64,000 bases of DNA from Roseomonas sp. CECT 9278 (lineage in GTDB: Bacteria; Pseudomonadota; Alphaproteobacteria; Acetobacterales; Acetobacteraceae), in the NCBI RefSeq assembly GCF_918698155.1, contig NZ_CAKKLX010000003.1, positions 1 through 64,000 of the forward strand. Direction: 5' to 3'. Below, one piece after another: positions 8,240 through 16,680 of the stretch (position 1 is its first letter; the number at the start of each line of letters is the position of its first letter). The translations under genes were made by a program, and so were the position numbers. The notes beneath the pieces were generated by a model. That model saw only the letters and a program-made list of their open reading frames with translations, had not been told where the DNA came from and made no database searches.

Positions 8240-9132
8240 TGCCGATCGACTGGGACAAGCTGCGCGTCTTCCACGCGGTCGCGGAAGCCGGGTCCTTCAC
8301 GCATGCCGGCGAGACGCTGAACCTCAGCCAATCCGCCGTGTCGCGCCAGATCCAGGCGCTCGAGGAAGCGCTCACCGTCCCACTGTTCCACCGCCACGCG
8401 CGCGGCCTGATCCTGACCGAGCAGGGCGAGACGCTGAACCGCACCGTGCGCGAGGTGTTTGCCAAGCTGGCGATGACCGAGGCGCTGCTGACAGAAAGCC
8501 GCGAACGCCCCGCCGGGCGGCTCAAGGTCACCACCACCACCGGCTTCGGCAGTTCCTGGCTGGCGCCGCGGCTGCGCCGGATGCTCGACCTGCATCCCGA
8601 GATCAGCGTGACGCTGCTGCTGGATGATTCCGACCTCGACCTCGCGATGCGGGAGGCCGACGTGGCGATCCGCATGCACCCGCCGCGGCAGCCCGACCTG
8701 ATCCAGCGGCATATCGCGACCTTCGGCTGGAAGGTCTGCGGGTCGCCGGGCTACCTCAAGGCCACCGGCATTCCGCAGCGGGCCGAGGACCTCGATGCCC
8801 ATCGCCTGATCGTCTATGGCGACTACCGCCCGCCGATCGAGAACGTGAACTGGCTGGCCGAGGCCGGGCGGCGCACCGGCGCGCCGCGCCGCGCCGCGAT
8901 CGAGATCAACTCCCTGCCCGGCATGCTGGAGGCGGTGCGCAGCGGGCTCGGCCTGGCGGCGCTGCCGGACTACATCGGCGACCAGCTGGACGGGCTGGTG
9001 CAGGTGCTGCCCGAGGTGAAGGCGCCGCGCATCGACGCGTTCTTCGTCTACCCCGAGGAGATGCGCCATTCGAAGCGGGTCTCGGTGTTCCGCGACTTCC
9101 TGGTGGCCGAATTGGCGACCAGCGCGGCGTGA
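8239..9132 (+). CDS. LysR-family transcriptional regulator (GcvA-like)
   Basis: This 297-residue regulator has an N-terminal HTH (DKLRVFHAVAEAGSFTHAG, then LSQSAVSRQIQALEE) and a LysR substrate-binding domain with the LNLS/LRVTTT type of transition seen in GcvA-like members. The start codon overlaps the trxB stop as TGATG. The coupling suggests it is co-expressed with thioredoxin reductase, which hints at a redox-linked role, but neither effector nor targets can be read. No redox cysteine pair like that of OxyR is present. Confidence 0.9.
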   Translation: MPIDWDKLRVFHAVAEAGSFTHAGETLNLSQSAVSRQIQALEEALTVPLFHRHARGLILTEQGETLNRTVREVFAKLAMTEALLTESRERPAGRLKVTTTTGFGSSWLAPRLRRMLDLHPEISVTLLLDDSDLDLAMREADVAIRMHPPRQPDLIQRHIATFGWKVCGSPGYLKATGIPQRAEDLDAHRLIVYGDYRPPIENVNWLAEAGRRTGAPRRAAIEINSLPGMLEAVRSGLGLAALPDYIGDQLDGLVQVLPEVKAPRIDAFFVYPEEMRHSKRVSVFRDFLVAELATSAA

Positions 9133-9249
9133 GATGACGCGGATCACAGGGCTGTGTGATTCGCCATGCGTGGAATGCATGGCCGATTGGTGCATATCGG
9201 GAATCACGCATGCTGCATCTGCACCTATCCTCCTTGTCATCCGGCGACT

Positions 9250-9346
9250 TGGTCGGAAGGGGTCTTCGGATCCCTCGTCTCCCAGACGTGAAGCCTCCCT
9301 GTTGACTAGGCCCGGTCCCGCTTGCGGGTTCCGGGCCTTTCTTTTT
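9250..9346 (+). ncRNA. Candidate structured small RNA with CCUCCC single strand
   Basis: No protein frame explains this stretch. Three hairpins follow in series. The first is 9258-9275, a 7-bp stem closed by a C(UUCG)G tetraloop. The second is 9276-9288, CGTCT-CCC-AGACG. After a single-stranded segment containing GCCTCCCTGTT, the third is a strong intrinsic terminator at 9309-9346. An unpaired CCUCCC run is complementary to ribosome binding sites and is a common targeting feature of alphaproteobacterial small RNAs. The 5' end and promoter were not found. It could instead be the processed 3' end of the lysR transcript. Confidence 0.5.
9309..9346 (+). terminator. Rho-independent terminator
   Basis: GGCCCGG at 9309-9315 pairs with CCGGGCC at 9331-9337, with an inner CCCGC/GCGGG stem, followed at once by TTTCTTTTT (9338-9346). 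It is the clearest intrinsic terminator of the window. It lies 177 bases after lysR and ends the candidate small RNA. Confidence 0.85.
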
Positions 9347-9509
9347 GGGGCGCGCCCATCCCGCCGCAGGTTCGCCTGCGCCGGTCCGTGCCGTATGGCT
9401 GGACATCGGCGCAGGCGGCGTCTTGGCGCGCGCGCCTCGATCGTCGACCATGGTGCGCGGCATCCGCGCTTCGCCGGTGCCAGGTGACGCGTCCGCGAAG
9501 GAGCCCGGC

Positions 9510-10565
9510 ATGGCCGCCGATCCCTACGACGTCCTGGGCGTCCCGCGCGACGCCACGCCGGAGGCCATCAAGCAGGCCTATCGCAAGCTTGCGCGCCAGC
9601 ACCACCCCGACCTGAACCCCGGCAAGCCCGAGGCCGAGGCGAAGTTCAAGGCCGCCGCCGCCGCCAACGACCTGCTCTCGGACCCCGACAAGCGCGCTCG
9701 CTTCGACCGCGGCGAGATCAACGCCGAGGGCCAGGAGCAGCGCCCCGCCGGCGGCTACCGGCGCTACGCCGATGACATGGCCGGCACGCGCTATGGCCCG
9801 CGCGACAGTGCGTGGTCCGGCGCCACCTACGACGACCCGCGCGCCTCCGGCACCCACGACGACCCGCGCGCCTCCGGCACCTACAACGACCCGCGCGCCT
9901 CCGGCGCCTACAACGACCCGCGCGCCTCCGGCGCCTACAACGACCCGCGCGCCTCCGGCGCGACTCCCGACGACATCTTCGCCGAGTTCTTCGAAGCCCG
10001 CCGCCGCGCCCAGGCCGCCCCGCGGCGCGGCGAGGACGAATCCTACCGCCTCGACGTCCCCTTCCTGTCCGCCGTCGCCGGCGCGACCGAGGTCTTGACG
10101 CTGCCCGATGGCCGCACCCTCAGCGTCAAGATCCCGCCTGGCGTCGAGACCGGCCAGGTGCTGCGCCTGCGCGGGCAGGGCGGCGCCGGCTGGCAGGGCG
10201 GGCCGGCCGGCGACGCGCTGATCGAATTGCGGGTGCAGGACCACACCCTGTATCGCCGCGACGGCAACGACCTGCGCATGGACCTGCCGGTGACGCTGAA
10301 GGAAGCGGTGCTCGGCGGGCCGGTCGAGGTGCCGACGCCGTCGGGCCCGCTGCGCGTGACCCTGCCGGCGCACAGCGACACCGGGCGGCAGGTGCGGCTG
10401 CGCGGCAAGGGCGTGGCGGCGCACGGCGACCGCGCCGCGGGCGACCTGTTCCTGACACTGCGCGTCATGGTCGGCGCGCCGGATGCCGCGCTCGAGGCCT
10501 TCCTGCGCGACTGGGCGCCGGAGCACCCGGCCGATCCGCGCGCCGGGCTGGAGGGGCTGGCATGA
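9510..10565 (+). CDS. cbpA: CbpA-type DnaJ co-chaperone with 9-residue tandem repeats
   Basis: This 351-residue J-protein stimulates DnaK-type chaperones. It has a J-domain at about 5-68 with the HPD triad at 32-34 and two C-terminal beta-sandwich substrate-binding domains from about 180 (SYRLDVPF, then LPDGRTLSVKIPPGV). It lacks the zinc-finger cysteines of DnaJ, which fits the CbpA class. The Gly/Phe linker is largely replaced by five nearly identical 9-residue units of type YNDPRASGA (about residues 107-151). ATG 9510 follows GAAGGAG. The stop overlaps the next gene, the matching modulator CbpM, as ATGA. Confidence 0.9.
   Translation: MAADPYDVLGVPRDATPEAIKQAYRKLARQHHPDLNPGKPEAEAKFKAAAAANDLLSDPDKRARFDRGEINAEGQEQRPAGGYRRYADDMAGTRYGPRDSAWSGATYDDPRASGTHDDPRASGTYNDPRASGAYNDPRASGAYNDPRASGATPDDIFAEFFEARRRAQAAPRRGEDESYRLDVPFLSAVAGATEVLTLPDGRTLSVKIPPGVETGQVLRLRGQGGAGWQGGPAGDALIELRVQDHTLYRRDGNDLRMDLPVTLKEAVLGGPVEVPTPSGPLRVTLPAHSDTGRQVRLRGKGVAAHGDRAAGDLFLTLRVMVGAPDAALEAFLRDWAPEHPADPRAGLEGLA
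9828..9962 (+). repeat. Coding minisatellite, 5 x 27 bp in cbpA
   Basis: Five head-to-tail 27-bp units start at 9828, 9855, 9882, 9909 and 9936. They encode (Y/H)(D/N)DPRASG(T/A). Units 3-5 are almost identical, while units 1-2 differ at the second and last codons. The unit length is a multiple of three, so copy change would keep the reading frame. Confidence 0.95.
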
Positions 10566-10849
10566 TCACCGTGGACATCCTGTGTGCCCGCTTCGCGCGG
10601 CTCAGCACCGACGACCTGCAACGCTGGATCGCCGCCGGCCATGTGCGGTGCGAGTCGGACTCCGGCGCCCCCTGCTTCCACGAGATCGATGTCGAGCGCG
10701 TGCGGCTGATCCTGGAACTGCGCCACGACCTCGATGTGAACGAGGAAGCCTTGCCGGTGGTGCTCTCGCTGCTCGACCAGCTCTATGCGCTGCGCCGGCG
10801 CCTGCGGCAGCTCGGCGCCGCGGCCGAGGACGACGCCGCCCGATCATAA
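10562..10849 (+). CDS. cbpM: CbpM-like modulator of CbpA (MerR-like HTH)
   Basis: This 95-residue protein fits the CbpM family: an N-terminal MerR-like segment (LSTDDLQRWIAAGHVRC), then a long helical region (EIDVERVRLILELRHDL, then ALPVVLSLLDQLYALRRRL). CbpM binds the J-domain of CbpA and inhibits it. The ATG at 10562 overlaps the cbpA stop, and the cbpA-cbpM pairing itself supports the call. Confidence 0.85.
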   Translation: MITVDILCARFARLSTDDLQRWIAAGHVRCESDSGAPCFHEIDVERVRLILELRHDLDVNEEALPVVLSLLDQLYALRRRLRQLGAAAEDDAARS

Positions 10850-11154
10850 GGCCGGTTGTGCGCGCCCTGCCTCGCGGCAAGACCTCCGGGCCATTGGTTT
10901 CCGGGGCATCCTCGCCCGGCCGGATAATGCCATCCGATCAGGATCTTCTCCGGCGCGCCGGCCAGCATCCTGCCCGGTGCGCCCGGCCGCCACGCCGCGG
11001 CTCGCGCGCCGCCTCCGGAGCGGCGTGCCGCCAGCAGTGACGGCCGCGGCTGCCGTCCCGCCACACATGCCGCGACAGGATGCTTGACGGCGCGGCGGCG
11101 CATCGTCTGCCATGCTGCCCAAGCCCGGCGCGACCGGGCATCGGGAGGACAGCG
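10850..11154. other. 305-base gap with no supported gene
   Basis: No convincing gene is visible between cbpM and the next Bug gene. The only structure noted is a TTGACG hexamer at 11084-11089 inside GCTTGACGGCGCG, a 13-mer repeated upstream of the following Bug gene (see the promoter entries). Confidence 0.5.
11084..11118 (+). promoter_or_regulatory. Possible promoter of second Bug gene
   Basis: TTGACG at 11084-11089 resembles a sigma-70 -35 element. The surrounding 13-mer GCTTGACGGCGCG recurs at 12153-12165 upstream of the next paralogue, and both copies are followed about 17-24 bases later by a CCATG. No good -10 element is seen. Confidence 0.35.
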
Positions 11155-12144
11155 ATGACCAAGCCCCGCCACCAGGTGGCGACGACGCGCCGTGCCGTCC
11201 TTGCAGCCGGCGCGGCCGCGCTGGCGGCCCCCGCGGTCGCGCAACCGGCCTGGCCCGCCGGGCCGGTCCGCTACGTCTGCATCTTCCCGCCGGGCGGCTC
11301 GACCGACACGCTCAGCCGCATCTGGTGCCAGCGCATGGCCGAGATCACCGGCCAGTCCTTCGTGGTGGACAATCGCGGCGGGTCGGGCGGCAATGTCGGC
11401 ACCGAGGTGATCGCCCGCGCCGCGCCGGATGGCGCCACCATCGGCCTGGCGTCGGTCTCGTCCATGGCGATCGCGCCGTCGCTGTACCAGCGCCTGGCCT
11501 TCGACGTGACGCGCGACTTCACCTGGATCTGCGGGCTGTGGCAGTTGCCGAACCTGCTGGTGGTCCGCCCGGACCTGCCGGTGCGCAACATCACCGACCT
11601 GATCGCGCTGTGCCGCGCCGACCCCGGCCGCTACACCTTCGCGAGTTCCGGCGCCGGCACCACGCTGCACATCGCCGGCGAGATGTTCAAGCAGATGGCC
11701 GGCGTGAACATCCTGCACGTGCCCTATCGCGGCGGCGGGCCGGCGTACATCGACCTGATGGGCGGGCGCGTCGACATGGTCTTCGGCAACTTCCCCGAAG
11801 CCAGCCGCCTGTCGCGCGAGGGCAAGGTGCGCGCGCTGGCCGCGACCGGCGCCGGGCGCAGCCCGCAGCTGCCCGAGGTGCCGGCCATGACGGAATTCCT
11901 GCCGGGCTACGAGATCAATTCCTGGGGTGGCGCCTGCGGCCCGGCGGGCCTCCCGACGGCGATGGTGGCGCGCATGAACGCGCTCGGTCGCCAGGCGTTG
12001 GAAAGCCCGGAGCTGAAACGCCGCTTCGAGGAAGGCGGCGCCACCGCCTGGTGGACCACGCCCGAGCAATTGGCGGATTTCCGCCGCGACAATGAGGCAC
12101 GCTTCGCGCCGCTGGTGCGGGCCTCCGGCGCCGTGGTGGAGTGA
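11155..12144 (+). CDS. Bug/TctC-type substrate-binding protein, tandem copy A
   Basis: This 329-residue periplasmic protein has a signal peptide with an RR near the start and AVAQPAWPA at the cleavage site. Bug-family motifs follow: FPPGGSTDTLSRI, DNRGGSGGNVGTE, ASSGAGTTLH and PYRGGGPAYIDLMGG. The ATG follows GGGAGGA. No permease subunits are nearby. The next gene is a close paralogue of nearly identical length, which points to tandem duplication with divergence. The ligand is unknown. Confidence 0.9.
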   Translation: MTKPRHQVATTRRAVLAAGAAALAAPAVAQPAWPAGPVRYVCIFPPGGSTDTLSRIWCQRMAEITGQSFVVDNRGGSGGNVGTEVIARAAPDGATIGLASVSSMAIAPSLYQRLAFDVTRDFTWICGLWQLPNLLVVRPDLPVRNITDLIALCRADPGRYTFASSGAGTTLHIAGEMFKQMAGVNILHVPYRGGGPAYIDLMGGRVDMVFGNFPEASRLSREGKVRALAATGAGRSPQLPEVPAMTEFLPGYEINSWGGACGPAGLPTAMVARMNALGRQALESPELKRRFEEGGATAWWTTPEQLADFRRDNEARFAPLVRASGAVVE

Positions 12145-12154
12145 ACCACCGCGC

Positions 12155-12189
12155 TTGACGGCGCGCGGGCTTCGCTTGTCCCATGGCGG
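12155..12189 (+). promoter_or_regulatory. Possible promoter of third Bug gene
   Basis: TTGACG at 12155-12160 sits 10 bases after the preceding stop, in the same 13-mer context as the element at 11084. The duplication of this element together with the gene suggests that each paralogue keeps its own promoter. Confidence 0.35.
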
Positions 12190-12220
12190 CAAGGCCAGCA
12201 AGGCCGTCAGGGAGACGTGC

Positions 12221-13201
12221 ATGACCCCCATCGCCGCGCTGCGCCGCCGCAGCCTGTTCGCCATCGCCGCCGCGCCGCTGGCGGCGCCCGCCGTCGCGCA
12301 GCCCGCCTGGCCGGCCAACTCCATCCGCTTCATCGGGCTGTTCCCGCCGGGCGGGGGCACCGACATCCTGTCGCGCCTTTGGTGCATCAAGATGAGCGAG
12401 ATCACCGGCCAGCAATTCGTGGTCGAGAACCGCGCGGGATCGGCCGGCAATATCGGCACCGAGGCGATCGCGCGCGCGGTGCCGGACGGCAATACGATCG
12501 GGCTGGCCTCGGTCGCACCGCTGGGCATCGGGCCGACGCTCTACAGCCGGCTGCCGTTCAACCCGACGCGGGATTTCTCCTACGTCTCGGGGCTGTGGCA
12601 GTTGCCGAACCTGCTGGTGGTGAACAACGACGTCCCCGCGCGATCGGTGCCGGAGTTGATCGCGCTGCTGCGCGCCAATCCGGGGCGCTTCGCCTATGCG
12701 TCGTCGGGGTCGGGCACCACGGTCCATATCTCGGGCGAGATGTTCAAGACCATGGCCGGCATCGACATGCTGCACGTGCCCTATCGCGGCGCCGCGCCGG
12801 CGCATGTCGATATCCAGGGCGGACGCGTGCACATGATCTTCGACAACATCCCGCAGGGGCTGGCGCTGCACCGGGATGGCAAGGTGCGCGCACTGGCGGT
12901 GACCGGCGCGCAGCGCAGCCCGGTGGCGCCGGAGATCCCGACGATGGCGGAATTCCTGCCGGGGTTCGAGATCAATTCCTGGGGCGGCGTGATGGGCCCG
13001 GCGGGGATGCCGCCGGCGATCGTGGCGCGGCTGAACGCGCTGACGAAGCAGGCGCTGGAGAGCGACGATCTGAAGCGGCGGTTCCTCGAGAACGGCGCGA
13101 CGCCCTGGTGGACGACGCCAGAGGATTTCGCGGCCTATCGCGCGGCGAATGAGGCGGCGTTGGCGCCGATCATCCGGGCGTCGGGGGCGCGGGTGGATTG
13201 A
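12221..13201 (+). CDS. Bug/TctC-type substrate-binding protein, tandem copy B
   Basis: This 326-residue paralogue of the preceding gene shares long blocks with it, for example GLWQLPNLLVV, AGEMFK/SGEMFK, EINSWGG and WWTTPE. The signal peptide ends near AVAQPAWPA. The binding-site segments differ in detail (PYRGAAPAHVDIQGG against PYRGGGPAYIDLMGG), so the ligands may differ. ATG 12221 follows AGGGAGA. It ends 80 bases before a convergent cytochrome P450 gene. Confidence 0.9.
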   Translation: MTPIAALRRRSLFAIAAAPLAAPAVAQPAWPANSIRFIGLFPPGGGTDILSRLWCIKMSEITGQQFVVENRAGSAGNIGTEAIARAVPDGNTIGLASVAPLGIGPTLYSRLPFNPTRDFSYVSGLWQLPNLLVVNNDVPARSVPELIALLRANPGRFAYASSGSGTTVHISGEMFKTMAGIDMLHVPYRGAAPAHVDIQGGRVHMIFDNIPQGLALHRDGKVRALAVTGAQRSPVAPEIPTMAEFLPGFEINSWGGVMGPAGMPPAIVARLNALTKQALESDDLKRRFLENGATPWWTTPEDFAAYRAANEAALAPIIRASGARVD

Positions 13202-13281
13202 GGCCTGACGGGCGACGGCGAAGCTTGCTCAACCAGGCTGGCAACGCAGGGGGGCAGGCGCCAGCCGAGGCCGACGTCGCG

Positions 13282-14526
13282 TCACCCAGCCGCCCCATGC
13301 GCCAGCACGAAGTGCTCGGCGAAGGGCCCGCCCGCGAAGTCGACGCGGCTTGCGTCCCCCTCGCGCAGGCGCAGGCCGGGCAGCAGCAGGATGTGCCTGA
13401 TCGTCTCCGGGATGATGGCATACGCGACGAACTGGCCGAGGCATTCATGCGGCCCGAAGCCGGTATGCAGGTAGGCGGTGCGCCGTCGTTCGCGGAACGC
13501 GTCCGGTTCGGGAAATACGCCCGGGTCGAACATCGCCGAACCGATGCCGGCCGCGATCCGCGTGCCCGCGGTGACCTTCGTCTCGTAGGGCGTGCCCGGG
13601 CCGAGCACGGCATCGGTGGCGGCGGTGCGAATCACGAAGGTCGTCATCGGGTTGAAGCGCAGCGCCTCCCACACGATCGCGTCGAAGGCCGCTTCCTCAT
13701 TGCCGCGCGCGGCGCGTAGCGCGCGCGTCGCCACCTCCGGGCGCAGCAGGATCTGCTCGGTCGCGTTGACGATCGCCTGCGACGACGTCTCGATCGCGCC
13801 GACCAGCAGGCCACAGACGTTGCTCACCACCTGCTCGGGGTCGAGGCCCGACAGCCCGCCCGCGGTCAGCCGCAGCAGCCGCGACACCGTGTCCTCGCCC
13901 GCCGCCTGGTCCCAGGGCCGGCGCGTGGCCAGGAAGCTGCGCACCCAGGCGCGCATCTCGGTGCCGGCCTGCACGCAGGCATCGTGACGCGCCTTCACAT
14001 TCGCGATGTTGTGGAACATGTCCGCCTGCGTGGCCCAGGACCAGCGCAGCATCGCGTCATCCGGGGCGGGAAAGCCGAAGCAGTGCTGCACCACGCGCAG
14101 CGGCACCAGGCGCGAGACGGCCTGCACCACATCGACCGTCGGCGGCGCGGTGGCGGCGAGCGCCTCGGCGGCCGTCGCGGCGGCCAGCGCGCGAATGCCC
14201 GGCACGTCGTCCCAGCGCATCAGCGCGCGCATGACGGACTTGTCGCGCCAGTTCTCCTCCGCCCCGTCGCGCCCGAGCATGTACGGCCCCACCGAGGGGT
14301 CCATCATCGGTGCGTAGGTGACGCGGAAGGTCTCGTTGCGCGACAGCACGTCCACCACGTCCGTCCAGCGGCTGACCATGGTGAAGATCGGCAGTTCCAG
14401 CACGGGACGGTCGGCGCGCAGTTCGGCGAACAGCGCGCGCCAATCGGCCCGCAGCCGCTGCATGAACAGGCCGGCCCGCGCCGGGTCGTTCGGCGGCAGC
14501 GCATCGAGGGCGGCGAGGAAGCTCAT
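13282..14526 (-). CDS. Cytochrome P450
   Basis: This 414-residue P450 has an I-helix motif GAIETSSQ, the K-helix ExxR in EALRFNP, and the heme-binding loop FGPHECLG with the thiolate Cys at about 362. No membrane anchor is present, so it is a soluble bacterial type. No ferredoxin or ferredoxin reductase gene adjoins it, so electrons must come from partners encoded elsewhere. The sequence does not reveal the substrate. It is 28 bases downstream of a small secreted protein gene on the same strand. Confidence 0.9.
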   Translation of the reverse strand: MSFLAALDALPPNDPARAGLFMQRLRADWRALFAELRADRPVLELPIFTMVSRWTDVVDVLSRNETFRVTYAPMMDPSVGPYMLGRDGAEENWRDKSVMRALMRWDDVPGIRALAAATAAEALAATAPPTVDVVQAVSRLVPLRVVQHCFGFPAPDDAMLRWSWATQADMFHNIANVKARHDACVQAGTEMRAWVRSFLATRRPWDQAAGEDTVSRLLRLTAGGLSGLDPEQVVSNVCGLLVGAIETSSQAIVNATEQILLRPEVATRALRAARGNEEAAFDAIVWEALRFNPMTTFVIRTAATDAVLGPGTPYETKVTAGTRIAAGIGSAMFDPGVFPEPDAFRERRRTAYLHTGFGPHECLGQFVAYAIIPETIRHILLLPGLRLREGDASRVDFAGGPFAEHFVLAHGAAG

Positions 14527-14554
14527 GCGATCCCCCTTCGTGGCGTGGCGCGTT

Positions 14555-15205
14555 TCAGAATACCGGGGCGGAGGGCGGGCTGCGCGGGTCCTGCGGCGCC
14601 ATGTTCAGTTCGTAGCTGAGCGGGCGGGTGGTGATGAGGCGGAAGCGGTCGCCGATGATCTCCAGCGAGAACAGGCCGGCGGCCGCGCCGTTCGGCGGGA
14701 CGCAGGCGGGTGTCTCGCCCACCCGGCGGGCGCGCGTGTCGATCGTGCGGAAGCGGCCGTTCTGCCAGTCGAGATTGTCCTTGCTGATGCGCCTGGTGCT
14801 GGGCGCGCGGCCGGGACCGGCAGCGTCGCTGTCGCGGACACACAGGCCGCGATTGCCGACCGGGCGGCTGGTCAGGTCGTCGTAGCGGCAGGAGCCGTCG
14901 GGCGAGCGCGCCCACATCTTGTGGTAGTAGTGCAGGACGCCGGCCTCGTAGCGGATGAAGGCGATGGCGAGGCACTGGTAGTGGCCGAGGACGCGGCGCG
15001 AGCGCGCGTCGACGTTGCGGACCTCGCCGAAATAGACGGGATCGCCGCTGTCGGTCGCCCAGATGCGCAGGCGCGCGGCGATGGCGTCGGGGTCGGTGAT
15101 GGTCTCGACCTGCGGCGTGGGGGTGGTCGGGCTGCGTTCGACCTGCGCGTGCGCGGCAAGCGCGACGCCGAATGCTGCCAAGGTGACGATCGTTGCCTTC
15201 AGCAT
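14555..15205 (-). CDS. Secreted protein of unknown function
   Basis: This 216-residue protein has a clear signal peptide (MLKATIVTLAAFGVALAAHAQ) and no membrane segment afterwards. The mature part has aromatic-rich strands (HYQCLAIAFIRYE, LHYYHKMWARS) and four Cys that could form disulfides. I do not recognise the family. The start at 15205 was chosen because it begins the signal peptide. It lies upstream of, and on the same strand as, the P450. Confidence 0.65.
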   Translation of the reverse strand: MLKATIVTLAAFGVALAAHAQVERSPTTPTPQVETITDPDAIAARLRIWATDSGDPVYFGEVRNVDARSRRVLGHYQCLAIAFIRYEAGVLHYYHKMWARSPDGSCRYDDLTSRPVGNRGLCVRDSDAAGPGRAPSTRRISKDNLDWQNGRFRTIDTRARRVGETPACVPPNGAAAGLFSLEIIGDRFRLITTRPLSYELNMAPQDPRSPPSAPVF

Positions 15206-15616
15206 GGGCTTGCTCCTGCTGTGAAGCGGCGTGCGAGGCACTTGCATCGAGGGTGGAGCATGGCGCCGAAAGTGGGCGCCGGATGCGATGCGGATCACAG
15301 CGGCATGCGGCGAAAGACGGGCGGATTCATGTGTCGAGTAGTTTGGGCGGGTCTGTCGCCTAGGACGGCGAGGTGATGGAAGCGATCCGATCGGGCCGAG
15401 GCGTTAGTCGGCTCCAGACGCCGCAGCAGGATCGGCTGTCAGGGCAGGTGCAGGCGATCACCGCGCCCATCACCACGCTGGTGACGCGGGCGGCGGGGAT
15501 TGTGGCGGGGTGAGCGGGGCAGGTCGCCCGCTTTGTCGGATGGCGGATCATTGCGCGCGCCCGCGGCGATCTAATCATGGGGTAGGGTTTGACACGTTGA
15601 AGTATGAGGGGCTCGC
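15206..15616. other. 411-base gap, possible short ORF
   Basis: No established gene is visible. A 45-codon frame at 15376-15513 (+) begins with ATG nine bases after a GGAC..GAGG stretch and encodes a mixed sequence ending TLVTRAAGIVAG. It could be a small protein or the remnant of a larger one. The gap marks the left border of a less GC-rich patch. Confidence 0.3.
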
Positions 15617-16648
15617 TTGATCAAGCCGCGCGCCTGGCCGCTGATGGCCCTTGCGATGGTCGCCTTCCTGTTGGGAAGCTGCACGACGGAACAGCCGAGT
15701 TCTGGTTCGGAACGGCAGATTGACCGAGAAGCCTCGCGCCAGACGCACGAGTGCACCTTTCGGATCGTGTTTGCTCCGGGTCGCTCGGACCTTGACGCTT
15801 CGGCCAGTCGCGTGCTGCGGGTCGCAGCGGTGTTCGTGAAGGACTCCGGCGCGGCTTACATCACGCCCTTTGAGACGGCCGGTGAATCCTTCGCGCTCGG
15901 TGATACGCGTTCGGCAGCCGTCACGCGCGGGCTTCTGCGCCACGGGGTAGATGTCGGGTCATTGCGCACGGGGCGTCTGCACGACGCCGCCCCCGCGACG
16001 GTGCCCTATGTCCAACTAACGGTTTGCCCGCTCCCGTTGCCGCTTCGAAGGGTCGTGCCAGATGAGCCGGATCGGCGCATCGAGTACCGGTTCGATCACA
16101 CAGCCCTGCGAGTACCGTTGCGGAATCTAAGCTACGTCAACTGGAACAACGTACCGCTTGAGCCGCAGCGTGGCTTTGCGATTCTGTTCCAATTGCGTGA
16201 CGATACCGCGTCGGCAACAGCCGAGAATGGCATCAGCGCTTGCCGACGGAATAGAGGCCATCAGTGTGCAGACGATACGGAGATTCGAATCTCTCGCTGG
16301 ACGTTCCCCGACGACCCCGGAGCGGCGACGTTGCCACACCCCCGCCGCGTGACGGACTACGAATTCTCGCGCGAAGTGCTGGTCTTCGGGAATCGGATAA
16401 CCGCTTCCTTCGCCCTCGTTGAAGGTTCGCGCGTGTCGCCAATGATCGGTTGCCATCGCACCGGCCCTCGGCTTCTGCCCGATGCATCGGCGTTCATCAG
16501 CGACTTCGAAGCCGTTTGCACGGCGCGCTTCGTTCGGATTGCGCCGGACATCGGTGCCGACATGACCTTCCGCATCCGCAACCTCGAGGAGGTTCCAAGC
16601 ATCGTCGAATCAGCGCGCGGTTTCGTTCGGCAGCTCATAGTGCCGTAA
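15617..16648 (+). CDS. Lipoprotein with OmpA-like N-terminal domain, atypical composition
   Basis: This 343-residue protein has a lipoprotein signal ending in LLGSC. Residues about 46-120 resemble an OmpA-like peptidoglycan-binding domain: FAPGRSDLDASASRVL at the first strand and helix, and LGDTRSAAVTRGLLRHGVD in the place of the family's LSxxRAxAVxxxLxxxGV. The later 200 residues are unassigned and Cys-containing. TTG 15617 is taken as the start because GAGGGG lies 6 bases upstream and it supplies the basic n-region MIKPR; ATG 15644 would leave no charge before the hydrophobic core. The gene is visibly less GC-rich than its neighbours, which suggests acquisition. Confidence 0.65.
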   Translation: MIKPRAWPLMALAMVAFLLGSCTTEQPSSGSERQIDREASRQTHECTFRIVFAPGRSDLDASASRVLRVAAVFVKDSGAAYITPFETAGESFALGDTRSAAVTRGLLRHGVDVGSLRTGRLHDAAPATVPYVQLTVCPLPLPLRRVVPDEPDRRIEYRFDHTALRVPLRNLSYVNWNNVPLEPQRGFAILFQLRDDTASATAENGISACRRNRGHQCADDTEIRISRWTFPDDPGAATLPHPRRVTDYEFSREVLVFGNRITASFALVEGSRVSPMIGCHRTGPRLLPDASAFISDFEAVCTARFVRIAPDIGADMTFRIRNLEEVPSIVESARGFVRQLIVP

Positions 16649-16680
16649 GCCACGCGCGAGAGTTCGCCCGGGCTCGTTCC

